Positions 29,035 to 61,380 of a stretch of DNA of 64,000 nucleotides are shown here, piece after piece. Each line of letters opens with the position of its first letter. Within the stretch, counting starts at the first letter, position 1. The stretch lies in the NCBI GenBank assembly GCA_000708835.1, contig DF238763.1, positions 42,469-106,468 on the forward strand, given 5' to 3'. A model generated the notes under the pieces. The model was not told the DNA's origin, made no database searches, and was given only the letters and a program-made list of their open reading frames with translations. The stretch is from Klebsormidium nitens. Taxonomy: Eukaryota > Streptophyta > Klebsormidiophyceae > Klebsormidiales > Klebsormidiaceae. A program made the translations under genes and the position numbers.

Positions 29035-29763
29035 CAAAAGGATTTCATAAAATGTTACAATCTCTATGAAGAAATAGGTCGGCAGCAATACAATCAGTTG
29101 GCTCCATAAATCAGGTGGTGACAACAATGCTGCAACACAAATTGATCCGAAAAATATTTTTTTTCTATGAAAGAGTAAAGAATGCTCTTGAAAACGTTGC
29201 CCTGTCTTTTGGGCTTTTTGCTTTATAAGCCAAGCAACAAATAAAGGCAATTGCGAACAGAGTCCAAAAAAGAACATAATACGGAATAATAGCAACGTAT
29301 AATCGTAAACTTTTGGTTGTAACTCAAAATGTAACATTGAAATCGATGAACTACATTGCTTTATAAAGAAAGCCCAAATTGTGGGAACAGCAAGCCAATA
29401 AGCAAAGACAAACCCTCCAAAAAAAAAAGTAGCACTCAGAATAAGCCATTGTGTAGCAACGTGCCTTTGCTGCTCTGTGTAACTAGGAATAAAGAAGCAC
29501 CACATTTGGTAAATAAAAAATGGGGTGTTTACGTACAATGAAACAACAAAGCTTACTTTCAAATAAGTCTGAAAAGCTTCCGTCATTTGTGTGCATAAAA
29601 ATTCGGTTATAACACCACTTGTTTGAATTGGCAACGCAAAAAAGAAAATGAGTTCTTCGGAATAAGCGTACCCTACGCAACAAGAAAAAAAAAAGCCGGA
29701 GATAAACCACCCCAATCGAATTTGGGTCTCTTTGATTACTTGGTAGAATGCAGATTGATTCAT
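28996..29763 (-). CDS. tatC: Sec-independent translocase TatC (MttB)
   Basis: 255 aa with six membrane helices. TatC is the receptor core of the twin-arginine export system. It begins MNQSAFYQVIKETQIRLGWF at ATG 29761-29763, 2 nt after trnS. Family features include FLCTQMTEAFQTYLKVSFVV, YQMWCFFIPSYTEQQR and SPPDLWSQLIVLLPTYFFIE. The last 12 codons (GEYNLVGQSAGL) and the TGA stop lie inside trnH, the TGA being in the anticodon loop. Processing of trnH would therefore remove the stop codon from the mRNA. Confidence 0.93.
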   Translation of the reverse strand: MNQSAFYQVIKETQIRLGWFISGFFFSCCVGYAYSEELIFFFALPIQTSGVITEFLCTQMTEAFQTYLKVSFVVSLYVNTPFFIYQMWCFFIPSYTEQQRHVATQWLILSATFFFGGFVFAYWLAVPTIWAFFIKQCSSSISMLHFELQPKVYDYTLLLFRIMFFFGLCSQLPLFVAWLIKQKAQKTGQRFQEHSLLFHRKKIFFGSICVAALLSPPDLWSQLIVLLPTYFFIEIVTFYEILLGEYNLVGQSAGL

Positions 29764-29765
29764 AA

Positions 29766-29853
29766 TGGATGGGGAGGGATTTGAACCCCCGGTATTGCAT
29801 GACAATACGCCGGTTTTCAAGACCGGTACTTTCAACCGCTCAGACACCCATCC
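29766..29853 (-). tRNA. trnS(uga): tRNA-Ser (UGA)
   Basis: An 88 nt class II tRNA with acceptor GGATGGG pairing CCCATCC, anticodon loop CTTGAAA (UGA), a long variable arm and T-loop TTCAAAT. It directly precedes tatC. Confidence 0.95.
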
Positions 29854-31649
29854 TAAACGAGTAAGTCTTATGATGAGCATTAAGCCACTCCCGCCAGGAA
29901 CAGATAGCCCAAGGAATGGTAGAAAAAAGAATTTTGTCCATGAACACGGAAAGGAATGGGAAAGCTTTGAAGCAGAGCCTATTCTCGCAGGGGGTTAAAG
30001 CGAAGAGCCACACTTTTTGAAAGTGTGGCTCTTCGCTCCCCGAAGGGGATTGGAGCATAGATAAAAAAAACACTTTTTTTTCAGCGAACCAGGGGGCAAC
30101 AGCCCCATTAGTGACTCTTCGTTCTCCGTAAGGGATTGGAGTAAAAAAAAAGATTCTTTTATTTCAGCGCAGCCCATTTTCTCTTGGAATTCATTAGTGG
30201 CACTGGCGTGCCCCACTTTGTTCCGCTCCCGGGGGGAGTGATTGAATTCAAAAAAATCTCTTTTTTGATTTCATTCCACTCCCGGGGGGAGTGATTTTAT
30301 TCAAAAAAATCTCTTTTTTTATTTCATTCGTGGGCGATCGCCCAAGGAGATGTTTTTTTTTGCTATTCACCGGACTACAGGGATTTCTTTTTTAAGGCTG
30401 TTTATGCTCATACGCTTATGAAACTCCTTTTTTTTTGCTATGCCTACACTACTCGTTTTTTAAATATGGCCAACTCGTTTTGTTTTGAAAATATCCAGAG
30501 CACGTTGGGTTGAAGTTCTTCTCCATAAAAGATTTGCAAACAGTGCCCGAGTCTTATTTTAGATGAATATAAGAAAAACCAGAGTTTACGCGAAGGCTAG
30601 AAATGTACACGAATACATCAATGATATTAGGAGCGCTGTTTTCTTGAAAAAGGAAAATCGGATGATGATTCTCAATCATTCAAAGCAGAAAGGTGTTATT
30701 CCACAAAGGCTGCAACCCTTCAAAAATGCAAAAAAGAGAAAAATGGATACAGTTCTACTCAATCAAATGGTAAGCAATTGTACCAAAGTAAAGTATTGTC
30801 TTTCTTTTGAAAGATTCTGAGTTTTCAAATGCAATTATATGCAGACCAGCCCATGTGGTAGATCACCCGTTCGCCCATACTTTGAGCCATCAGGCAAGAG
30901 CGTGTTCAATCGATTGTCTCTAGCTCCGATAGAAAAAAAAGCTCTTTATCTTATTCAAATTTTTGCGTATTATCGCTCATACTTTTTTTTAACAACCTCG
31001 AAAATTCTGCTCCACATTCTATAGCTCTTTGGCTTTGAATATATTAAAAGAAGGTGCTTGAATGAGCAACTAGCGTTTTCACTCTATTGAAAAAACAAAA
31101 GCTAAAAATAAAAAAGAAACAAAGAGCTAGGATCCCTCGATTCCCATTTTTAATCAGTTGTTTCATAAAAAAAATGAGCACAGCGAGTTGCTGTGGTGTA
31201 CACTTTCCGTTTTGCTTCACTGGTAAGGCTACCGCCCTTGTTGTGCGGAAAAAAAGTTTTTTTGGCTTAGTTACTGTCTTTTCGCTCTCCATACGGAAGT
31301 GGAGGTACTGCACAGTAATTCGTACCACTCTTTAATCTTTAAAGGAACAGAGTCACTATCCCCATCACTATCCCTAAAAGGGAGTGGAATGAAATCACTC
31401 CCTCCCCGGGAGTGGAATGAAATAAAAAAAAAAGATTTTTTTGAATTCAATCACTCCCTCCCCGGGAGTGGAATGAAATAAAAAAAAGATTTTTTTGAAT
31501 GAAATGGGGGGCGCTAGCCCCACTAACAGAGTGACTCGCACTCCCCTACAGGGATCTTCGCTCCCGGGAGGGAGGGGGAGTGGCTTTCTGCCAGTGGCGC
31601 CGTTGCCCCTCTCTCTTCGTTTTGTTGTTCAAATGGTGTGACCAAGTGC
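29854..31649. repeat. Long repeat-bearing spacer
   Basis: Dispersed palindromes and A/T-run hairpins occupy about 30000-30345 and 31340-31590. Between them, 30563-30820 is an 85 aa plus-strand frame (MNIRKTRVYAKARNVHEYIN...), Lys/Arg-rich and unrecognised. It could be a small ribosomal protein remnant or chance. Confidence 0.55.
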
Positions 31650-31955
31650 TTACCCTTTCATTAAATGAATAAATTCAACCGCAATTGTGCCTCGAATTCT
31701 GTAGTAAACAACAAGAATTGCTAGGCCGATTGCAGACTCTGCCGCTGCGACTGTTAAAACCAGAAGAGCAAAAATTTGACCCATCATATCGTCTAAGCAC
31801 ACAGAAAACACTAATAAGTTTAGATTGACCGCAAGGAGCATAAGCTCAATTGACATTAACATAATTATAATGTTTTTTCGATTTAAAAAGATGCCCCATA
31901 TGCCTAAAAGGAACAAAATCATAGAAACGGTTAAATATTTTACTTCTTGAATCAT
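31650..31955 (-). CDS. nad4L: NADH dehydrogenase subunit 4L
   Basis: 101 aa, three membrane helices, a small core subunit of complex I. It has the family motif ...[17 protein letters not shown]... and [18 protein letters not shown], with the conserved Glu in each of helices 2 and 3. I choose ATG 31953-31955 ([12 protein letters not shown]). The frame also opens 9 codons upstream (MKQFIQIQK). Confidence 0.95.
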   Translation of the reverse strand: MIQEVKYLTVSMILFLLGIWGIFLNRKNIIIMLMSIELMLLAVNLNLLVFSVCLDDMMGQIFALLVLTVAAAESAIGLAILVVYYRIRGTIAVEFIHLMKG

Positions 31956-32541
31956 TTTTTGAATTTGAATGAATTGTTTCAAAAATGCAAAGCCGATGCG
32001 TTGCTTTTAAGCCTTGAATCATTTGCATTGTTATTCTCGAGCCCTCCCTGTTGAAATTGGTTCGTTTGGTATGGTGAATAGAAGAAAAAAGAGGGGGGGG
32101 AGAGGGCAAGTCGGTCGCTCTTTAAGCGAAAATGCCTGCTATGGCTATTAGAGTCAACGAAGTTGCAATTGTGTTGCTAAAGACAGCGCTTTTTTTCAAA
32201 AGAAATTGGCGACGACCTATTCGTTTGTTTCTTTATCACTTTTTTTTTCAGTAAAAGCAACTGAAATTTTCAGGTGCATTAACTCTCTCTAATGCAAGAA
32301 TTGTTTGTCTTTTTAATAAAGAAAACAAAACAGTCATCTTTTTACTCCTTTTTTTAATACATTTCAAAGCGAAGTGCCGTACGAGAAGAGTGGGACGGAG
32401 TCGTGATCAGTCTGCCAATTGGCAAAGATCAAAAGTACGGTTGAAACGGGAAGCGTAAAGCCTACCCCATAGAAGATTGGAGTAACAGCTCGTTCTCTTT
32501 TTTCAGCTGAGCAGGGGTCGATAGCCCCACTAAAAAAGCAC
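31956..32541. other. Spacer between nad4L and sdh4
   Basis: No recognised gene. A 29 aa minus-strand frame at 32248-32337 follows an aaaggagt motif but matches nothing I know. Palindromic repeat fragments are few here (gggg tcgatagcccc near 32515). Confidence 0.4.
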
Positions 32542-32808
32542 TCAAGGCAACAATAAAAGAATAAAAAAATCTTTCATTGCAATTAAAATTACGACCTGTA
32601 TTAAGGTGCCGACAAAAACACGTGTCACTGAATTATGTACATAGTCTGCTAAAATTTCAGAAATTCCTATGTGTGCGTGCCAGAACATTGCAATATTCAG
32701 AACAATCAAGCTACTTGGGGTAGCTGAAAGAAAGGTTGGTATTAATAAGATGGCAGTACTTCTTTGAAGAAGCCAATGTGTTAGAGGTTCTTTATTGATT
32801 CTTGTCAT
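32542..32808 (-). CDS. sdh4: Succinate dehydrogenase membrane subunit 4
   Basis: 88 aa, three membrane helices. It helps anchor complex II and bind ubiquinone and haem b. It starts MTRINKEPLTHWLLQRSTAI. The HWLLQR motif and FWHAHIGISEILADYVHN (haem His and DY pair) are family hallmarks. It lies 14 nt after sdh3 on the same strand, an operon-like pair. Confidence 0.92.
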   Translation of the reverse strand: MTRINKEPLTHWLLQRSTAILLIPTFLSATPSSLIVLNIAMFWHAHIGISEILADYVHNSVTRVFVGTLIQVVILIAMKDFFILLLLP

Positions 32809-32822
32809 AATAGCAATAAGGT

Positions 32823-33218
32823 TTATGATGCATAAAATCGAAGGAAGTTAATGGCTGCTAGGCTTGCAGAACACGCTAACATAATAAAAGCAGAGGTATA
32901 AATCTTGTTTAGGTCTAGAAACAGCCCCATATCCCACAAAAGATGGCGAATCCCGTTACTCATATGATAGCAGAGCGCAAAAAAAGCAAGTATTAATGCA
33001 GCAAAAACAAGCCAATCCAATTTAGAACACAAAAGAAAAGCAAACCAATAAACAGGGTAAGTATTGAAATGAGTCGCGCTCAGTTTTAAAGCAAAAATTC
33101 CACCAATAGCTGTAGTTGCCAAAACTACACCCGAAATTCTATGAAAAATAGAAAGTACTGAGGTTAGTTGTGGTCTGTAAACGGTTAAATGAGGTGATAA
33201 TGGTCGATTGATTCTCAT
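32823..33218 (-). CDS. sdh3: Succinate dehydrogenase cytochrome b560 subunit
   Basis: 131 aa, three membrane helices, partner of sdh4 in complex II. The N-terminus MRINRPLSPHLTVYRPQLTS and IFHRISGV are the family signature for quinone binding. ALCYHMSNGIRHLLWDMG holds the haem-ligand His region. ATG start and full length. Confidence 0.95.
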   Translation of the reverse strand: MRINRPLSPHLTVYRPQLTSVLSIFHRISGVVLATTAIGGIFALKLSATHFNTYPVYWFAFLLCSKLDWLVFAALILAFFALCYHMSNGIRHLLWDMGLFLDLNKIYTSAFIMLACSASLAAINFLRFYAS

Positions 33219-33596
33219 TAGCTTATTAATAAATCAAAAAAAAAGGGCCTACCACAAAAAAAACTGCAAAGAATAAAAGTGGGCAATGGTACTCTCCCCT
33301 ATCGAGAACCCTTATGAATAGAGAAGGTTACTAAAGCGCAAAAGGATGGAAAGTCTTTTTTTTGCTTTACTCCAATCCTCTTCGGGGAGTGGAGCGGGGC
33401 AGGGGGCAATAGCCCCCCATCAGTGATTTCATTTGAATGGCTCTTCACTCCTTTTTAGCAAAAAGTCTTGATTCTGGTCTCTCAAAAGCTATTTTTTTGA
33501 TTGTATTGGACGGGCTACTAGCACACACTGCATTTTTTGAATCCTCCCCGCATACTAACACTCGACGTACTCGCTTGTTATTCCTTAAGTATTCAC
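33219..33596. other. Spacer before trnP
   Basis: Mostly AT-rich, with a repeat fragment near 33370-33420 (cttcggggagtggagcgggg, gggggcaatagcccccc). No gene is supported. Confidence 0.45.
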
Positions 33597-33670
33597 TCAG
33601 GGTGACAGGATTTGAACCTATGACATTCTGTTCCCAAAACAGACGCGCTACCAGGCTGCGCTACACCCCG
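33597..33670 (-). tRNA. trnP(ugg): tRNA-Pro (UGG)
   Basis: A 74 nt tRNA with acceptor CGGGGTG pairing CACCCTG, D-arm TAGCGCAGCCTGGTAGCGC, anticodon loop TTTGGGA (UGG). Confidence 0.95.
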
Positions 33671-33694
33671 CATTGTGAGTAAGATTTGAGTGCT

Positions 33695-33768
33695 TGCACT
33701 CTACAGGGCTCGAACCTGTGACAACTAACTTAGAAGGTTATCGCTCTATCCATCTGAGCTAAGAATGC
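33695..33768 (-). tRNA. trnR(ucu): tRNA-Arg (UCU)
   Basis: Acceptor GCATTCT pairs AGAGTGC. The anticodon loop CTTCTAA gives UCU, reading AGA/AGG. The anticodon stem has one mismatch at its base. T-loop TTCGAGC. Confidence 0.92.
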
Positions 33769-33880
33769 AAAAAAAAGAGTATGCTAATTTTCTTTCAGTT
33801 TTGAACCGATTTGAACAAAAGCGATAATGATAAGTAAAACACTTTAAAAGAGTTATAAAAGAGAACATTGGCCTTTGCTT

Positions 33881-33963
33881 TGGGAGAAAAGGGATTCGAA
33901 CCCCTGTAGAATCACTTCAATAGATTTACAGTCTATCGCCTTTAGCCGCTCAGCCATTCTCCC
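33881..33963 (-). tRNA. trnY(gua): tRNA-Tyr (GUA)
   Basis: An 83 nt class II tRNA with acceptor GGGAGAA pairing TTCTCCC, anticodon loop CTGTAAA (GUA), a long variable arm as in bacterial tRNA-Tyr, and T-loop TTCGAAT. Confidence 0.95.
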
Positions 33964-34221
33964 CTTTTTATTGAATAGCGCAAGCACTGTCCAGACGAGT
34001 AAAATCTTTTCTTTTTCTTCGCTCCAATCCCTTTCGGGGAGTGGCTCTTTGCTTCCCGTAGCGAATTGGAAAAAAGTGTGGAAAGTATGAAATAGGAGAT
34101 ACGAATCTCTTAATAGTACTATCGTTTGGTACCCCTGGCTAGGCTGAAAAAAAAAGGTTTTTTTGAGAAAAGAGGCCGTTGCTTATACTAGCACTTAAGC
34201 TTGCGCTCTTCTTAAGACATA

Positions 34222-34292
34222 AGCGGGCAACGGGAATCGAACCCATATCTTCTGCTTGGAAGGCAGATCATTTACCATTAATATATGCCCGC
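34222..34292 (-). tRNA. trnG(ucc): tRNA-Gly (UCC)
   Basis: A 71 nt tRNA with acceptor GCGGGCA pairing TGCCCGC, anticodon loop CTTCCAA (UCC) and T-loop TTCGATT. Its acceptor 5' strand is identical to that of the tmRNA-like RNA at 61202-61380. Confidence 0.95.
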
Positions 34293-34388
34293 ATTTGTGT
34301 GAAAATTCAAAAAGTTGTTTTAGAAAGGGGCAAAGCGTACTTTGTTAAAATCAAAAAACCTAGCCTCAACATTGCTTTAACTATTTGA

Positions 34389-57270
<22,882 letters not shown>

Positions 57271-57344
57271 GTGTAGGAGTAGGATTTGAACCTACATACT
57301 CGGGATTATAAACCCGACGAGCTAACCAATTGCTCCATCCCGCG
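57271..57344 (-). tRNA. Initiator-derived tRNA-like sequence with UAU in place of CAU
   Basis: It has the same 74 nt length and strong base-by-base similarity to trnfM at 4616-4689 (CGCGGG.TGGAG.AATTGGTTAGCT). At the anticodon position it has TAT, which would read AUA (Ile). The acceptor CGCGGGA against TCCTACA has two mismatches, including C1-A72. The anticodon stem pairs only if shifted, giving an 8 nt loop. It could be a decayed copy or a recoded tRNA. Confidence 0.6.
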
Positions 57345-57625
57345 ATTGATTTTTTTATAAAAAACAATTAAAGAAAACTGACTGAAATACACAAATTCAT
57401 AAAAATTCGAAGCTCCTAAGTTTTTGGTGATTGAAAATCTTTTTTATTGAGTGATTCTTCAAAATAAGAAAGAATAACAAAGAATAAATATTTAGCTTTT
57501 AAATAAAGAAAGAAATCATTTCTACTTTTTTTTTGCTTTTTTTAACAATGAATCGAAAGTGGGAAAAAAAGCAAAAAAAAAGTAGAAAAACGCTTCAAAA
57601 CTTTGTGATTTCCCTCTCTGTTCGC
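57345..57625. other. Very AT-rich spacer
   Basis: No feature is seen apart from long A and T runs. Confidence 0.4.
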
Positions 57626-58909
57626 TCACACAATTGGTCTTTTTTTGGGGATACTGAATTCTTCCCTCACTGAGGTGTATTCCCGAAAGTGTGATTTTGT
57701 CGATGATTTACGGGTTTGTTCCAAATTTCTAATAATTTGCTTAGCATTGTTGCCATTTATTACTGATTCATGATAATGAGCAGTTGTTTGAATATCTTTA
57801 TGACCTATTATTTTTTGAACGCTTTCAATGGGCACCATGTTATCCAACATATCTTGAATATAACTATATCGAAAATTATGGCTCCGAACACGTGTATTGA
57901 AAATCGTTTGTGAAGCCTTTCTAAGGATAGAATTGACGTCAGTATTCAATTGTACACGGCTTAATGCTTTGTCCGCTTTTCTAACGTCTTGCTTCTTATC
58001 ATATGCAGTAAATAAATAATCATTTGGATCTTTTCCTTCCATTAAGGATTTGAAATCAAATTGGCGGCTCTTTAGTAGACTCAAACCTAGATCTGCTATG
58101 TGTACATAGTGAAAAGCAGGGCTATTCTTGCTTTGCAAGATCTTTCCTTTACAATGCTCTAATAAACTTTCAATATCGGATCCCCTCAGAACTAGAAGGC
58201 TTGAGATGCGTAAGCCAGTAATATAGAGCAAACATAAAGCAAGACGAATGCGGCAGCTTTTTTTATCCTTGCCCTTAACTATCGCTATTACCTTATTGTA
58301 ATCTTCTAAGCTTAATTTGTAGCTAGAAAGCTCTTTTTTGAAAGCGAGTTCGTTTTTGTATGTTCCGGCGCTCTCTTCTAGTATGTCGTTTACGCTTTCT
58401 AATTCATTCTGTAGCTTTGAATCTAGACTTTCATCATTTTGTTGATCATTATCTATAAGTGAAGGAAGTGAAGAAGGATCTTGCAATGATTTTTTTACAG
58501 TTAGGCTACTATTTGTACCAATAACTTCCTGTTCTCGTTTTACCTTTTCATTATTTGCAAACGTACTTTTTTCATAGCTTCCTCCGTCTTCTTTGGGATG
58601 ATAAAAATGTTCAATGTTCTTATAAAGGAAGAAAGAGAAAGAAGAAGATAAGACATTCTCGTGAGGGTGGAAGCTCTGGATCTGTCCGCTATATCTTTCT
58701 GTGCCCCAAGACACAATCATTTTTTCCATTGTTCGCTGAACTTCACACATCTTTCGATAAAGAAATACAAAGAACGTAAAAATCAATAAAAAGAACGTAA
58801 AAAACGAGTAGAAGAAAACAGAAGGAGAAAAAGTAGGTGAAAATGATGGAAAAAAAAAAAAAAGCGACCCATTTGAATTCCCTTTTGCTGATTTTGAGCC
58901 TGAAAACAA
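57626..58909 (-). CDS. Tyrosine recombinase (copy 3), intact, with membrane-like N-terminus
   Basis: 427 aa. The catalytic set is complete: Arg234 (ITGLRISSLL), His344 and Arg347 (SHNFRYSY), His370 (IIGHKDIQTT) and Tyr379 (AHYHES). Residues about 15-51 are strongly hydrophobic and Phe-rich (FFFF...SFFTFFLLIFTFFVFLY), so the protein may be membrane-anchored unless translation starts later (for example at MCEVQRTMEKM). Residues 110-190 are acidic, Ser/Asn-rich linker. It lies head to tail with the Rep-like gene at 59352, as expected for a plasmid-type module. Confidence 0.88.
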   Translation of the reverse strand: MFSGSKSAKGNSNGSLFFFFPSFSPTFSPSVFFYSFFTFFLLIFTFFVFLYRKMCEVQRTMEKMIVSWGTERYSGQIQSFHPHENVLSSSFSFFLYKNIEHFYHPKEDGGSYEKSTFANNEKVKREQEVIGTNSSLTVKKSLQDPSSLPSLIDNDQQNDESLDSKLQNELESVNDILEESAGTYKNELAFKKELSSYKLSLEDYNKVIAIVKGKDKKSCRIRLALCLLYITGLRISSLLVLRGSDIESLLEHCKGKILQSKNSPAFHYVHIADLGLSLLKSRQFDFKSLMEGKDPNDYLFTAYDKKQDVRKADKALSRVQLNTDVNSILRKASQTIFNTRVRSHNFRYSYIQDMLDNMVPIESVQKIIGHKDIQTTAHYHESVINGNNAKQIIRNLEQTRKSSTKSHFREYTSVREEFSIPKKRPIV

Positions 58910-59351
58910 TAAAAACGAGACTGCTTTCTTTTAAAGCTATCTTCGGTTTTGTACGATTGAGTTCTATTTTTTTGAGAATTGCTGTTTGTGTTCATAAAAT
59001 GGTTTTTTTATATATAAGAGGATAGTAATAAATCAAACAAAAGCCATTCATATTCTCCCTAAAAGGGTGGGCGAAACAAATACTGTTGCCAGCTCTTTAA
59101 TAAATATGCGGTGTTACGGAGAAATGTTAGAGAAAGAAAATCAAAAAGCAGGTCGTTCGACTACAAAGTTTAGCTATTTTCCTTTTCATTAAGATGAAAG
59201 AAAATTTTTTTTCTTTTTTTACAGTTCGTTTTAGGGCAAAGAAGTGATATTTTATAAGAAATAATGACCCAAATAGCATTCAAATTGTGCACGATGGTGC
59301 AGGTTTTTATGGTGTAGCTGCGCATTTTTAATACAAAAGCTTCAGTGACAT
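58910..59351. other. AT-rich spacer between recombinase 3 and Rep 2
   Basis: Nothing is recognised. Confidence 0.4.
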
Positions 59352-60494
59352 TTAAGAGGCTTTTTCTTGTTTTTTTGATAGAACAAAACTATTTTGACAT
59401 TTTTTCAACCCGGAAGCGGGCTTCCGGGGTCTTTTATCTTTCGACCCTTTTGGGCGACCCCCGCGATTTTTAACATCGCTTGCATCAGAAAAAAAGTCTG
59501 GCAAACATTGTGATTGAGGCTGAAACTGAAAGCGATGTGTTTTGTTACAAAATTCTAACCTTTCTCTACGATCCATAAATCTTTGTAACAAAGTTCGCCA
59601 CCAAGGAGCTATATTTTCACTTTTTATAAATTTCCATGGGCAATTCTTTGTCGTGAATTGAACGCATCGGCAAAGCACTTCTACAAAAGAAGATACCCGC
59701 CTTTCTGAGCCATCTGTGTTTTTTAAAAAACTTGTCAAGATAGAGATCGCTATCTTATTCGTTTTTGTGCAGCGAGGATATATGCGAACCTCTACTCTGC
59801 TTTTTTTGTTTTTCGCAAGACACATCGGATTCGGATTTACCTTGTACTCTTTTTCTTTGTTATAAAATACAGCGATCTCGCTGCTCTTTTCCTCATCTCC
59901 AAAACATATAATATCTAGCGTCAACGCCTGCCCCTTAAATTCTTTAAAAATACGGCTGTTGCGCCCCACACAAAGTCTAACACGTTCACCATCTAACCAT
60001 CCATAACCATAGGGATGACGCCCAAAGCTGCTATATTGGCCAGTCTTTATGCTTTGGGAAACATAAGGCATTATGTTTTCTTTTAGGTCAATACAAAGAT
60101 GTATTCGAAACACTTTCCATAGCCCAAGCTCAAACCCTTTGAGAATATTTGGTAGAAAGCTCTCGTCTAATTGAAGGAGTTCCTGAAAGCTTCGTACACC
60201 TTCTTTCAACTTATAAACTGTATTGACTTGTACGGGAGCGCTTTTATCAGATTTCGTAGTAGCTTTTGTTTGTTTTACCCTTTGTTTAGTTTTTTTGAAA
60301 AGTATATTGTTGTTGTTGTTTAAACTTGTATATTTGAAATCGGAAGCCTCGCATTTTGCAAAATGGTTTGTCAACTTACTCTTTAATCCAGCATTTATTA
60401 ATGAAGTAAATAAAGAGTCATGATCGCTGCAAAGGTGTAAGCGTACAATAGGGCAATAATGAAGATCGCTAGATTTTAAATCGGCTATATTCAT
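59352..60494 (-). CDS. Plasmid Rep-like replication initiator (copy 2), intact
   Basis: 380 aa, paralogous over its length to the broken gene at 17415-18642. Ordered blocks: SLFTSLINAGLKSKLTNHFA, VNTVYKLKEGVRSFQELL, HLCIDLKENIMPYVSQSIKT, GRHPYGYGWLDGERVRLCVG, EIAVFYNKEKEYK, SRVEVRIYPRCTKTN, EVLCRCVQFTTK, APWWRTLLQRFM and a basic tail GGRPKGSKDKRPRKP. The hydrophobic-Asp-hydrophobic CIDL block and the RVEVRIYPR block fit Rep_trans-like rolling-circle initiators, but I cannot point to the catalytic Tyr with confidence. Conserved aromatic/His pairs suggest a real enzyme. The paralogy is firm; the biochemical role is inferred. Confidence 0.7.
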   Translation of the reverse strand: MNIADLKSSDLHYCPIVRLHLCSDHDSLFTSLINAGLKSKLTNHFAKCEASDFKYTSLNNNNNILFKKTKQRVKQTKATTKSDKSAPVQVNTVYKLKEGVRSFQELLQLDESFLPNILKGFELGLWKVFRIHLCIDLKENIMPYVSQSIKTGQYSSFGRHPYGYGWLDGERVRLCVGRNSRIFKEFKGQALTLDIICFGDEEKSSEIAVFYNKEKEYKVNPNPMCLAKNKKSRVEVRIYPRCTKTNKIAISILTSFLKNTDGSERRVSSFVEVLCRCVQFTTKNCPWKFIKSENIAPWWRTLLQRFMDRRERLEFCNKTHRFQFQPQSQCLPDFFSDASDVKNRGGRPKGSKDKRPRKPASGLKKCQNSFVLSKKQEKAS

Positions 60495-61201
60495 AATTCA
60501 TAAGATAAAAATGGTTTGAAAAATGCCAAAATAGCAAAAATAATTTATAATTTTTCATCTCTTTTTGAAGACTACCCAGTGAACTTTTTTAAAAACATTG
60601 AAAACAAGCGATAATCAAATAAAAATTCAAAACTGAATAGAGCCAATCCTCCCTATTTTATTTCACTCCTGGGGGGGCGAAGGAAAGGGAGTTAGCTCCA
60701 TTCATTTTATTAGTGATTTTATTAGTATTTCATTTGTATTTGATCGCAAAAAGAACGTTCAAAAAAAAGTGGTTGTGTTTTATTATTGCTCAAAGAGACA
60801 ATTATTTTTTTAATAAAACGTATAAACGTAAAGCAGCTTCTGTAAAAAACAAAGTTTTGAAAAAAAGATCATTTCATATCTTCTTAAAATGGAACTCCTT
60901 GCTTTAGTCTGTTAAAAGAATAAAATCAGCGTTTTCTGGTCTAGCATACTTTTTTTTCTTTGAATTCTTTTTTTGGCGGGGGAGACTAGCAATCTTAGTG
61001 ATATTCATTTCATTTTTTTTAAGGGATTAAAAAACCGCACTTTTTGAAAGTGTGGGGCTAACTTGTATGGCAAAAAAAAAAAGAATTGATTTTAAATAAA
61101 AGCAAAAAGACTAAAAAAAGAGATGTGAGCCCTCGGCTGAAGTGTTTTCTTTTTCTTTTTCCCATTTGATAATTTTGAACCGTTGAAAATAGCTTTTAAT
61201 A
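60495..61201. other. AT-rich spacer
   Basis: It holds a 64 aa Lys/Phe-rich frame (60713-60907, plus) that matches nothing I know, and a repeat fragment (ctttttgaaagtgtgggg near 61040). No supported gene. Confidence 0.4.
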
Positions 61202-61380
61202 AGCAGGCAGTGGGAGTCGAACCCATCTCTTCTCTTAAGACTTTTCTCATTCCATCGAACTGCATAAAGTTTTCACAATCTTTTTAAACCTTTAAAGGAG
61301 TCTTTTTATTTTTATGAAGTACAACTTGGACTGAATGATAGGAATAAGAAAATCTTTAAGAAGTAACCATTTATGCCCGC
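61202..61380 (-). ncRNA. tmRNA-like RNA (tRNA-like ends on a long hairpin)
   Basis: The ends form a 7 bp acceptor stem, GCGGGCA with TGCCTGC, with a G3-U70 pair, the alanine identity element. The 3' part has a T-arm (ATGGG TTCGACT CCCAC). There is no D-stem or normal anticodon arm. Instead the sequence after the acceptor (CTTCTTAAAGATTTTCTTAT, 61341-61363) pairs over about 23 nt with GGAATGAGAAAAGTCTTAAG and following (61229-61253), like helix P2 of tmRNA. About 87 nt, AT-rich, lie inside. This is the architecture of bacterial and reduced mitochondrial tmRNA (ssrA). Alternatives are a trnG(ucc)-derived pseudogene (same acceptor 5' strand) or an intron-split tRNA. No tag frame is evident. Confidence 0.5.

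Noticed and set aside
32248-32337. Small minus-strand frame with a Shine-Dalgarno-like aaaggagt
   Set aside because: Only 29 aa, no recognised family; too weak to list as a gene.
61202-61380. Simple trnG(ucc) duplicate
   Set aside because: The acceptor 5' strand is shared, but there is no D-arm or anticodon arm and a 23 nt helix replaces them; a tmRNA-like reading explains more, though the tRNA-derived origin is kept as an alternative.
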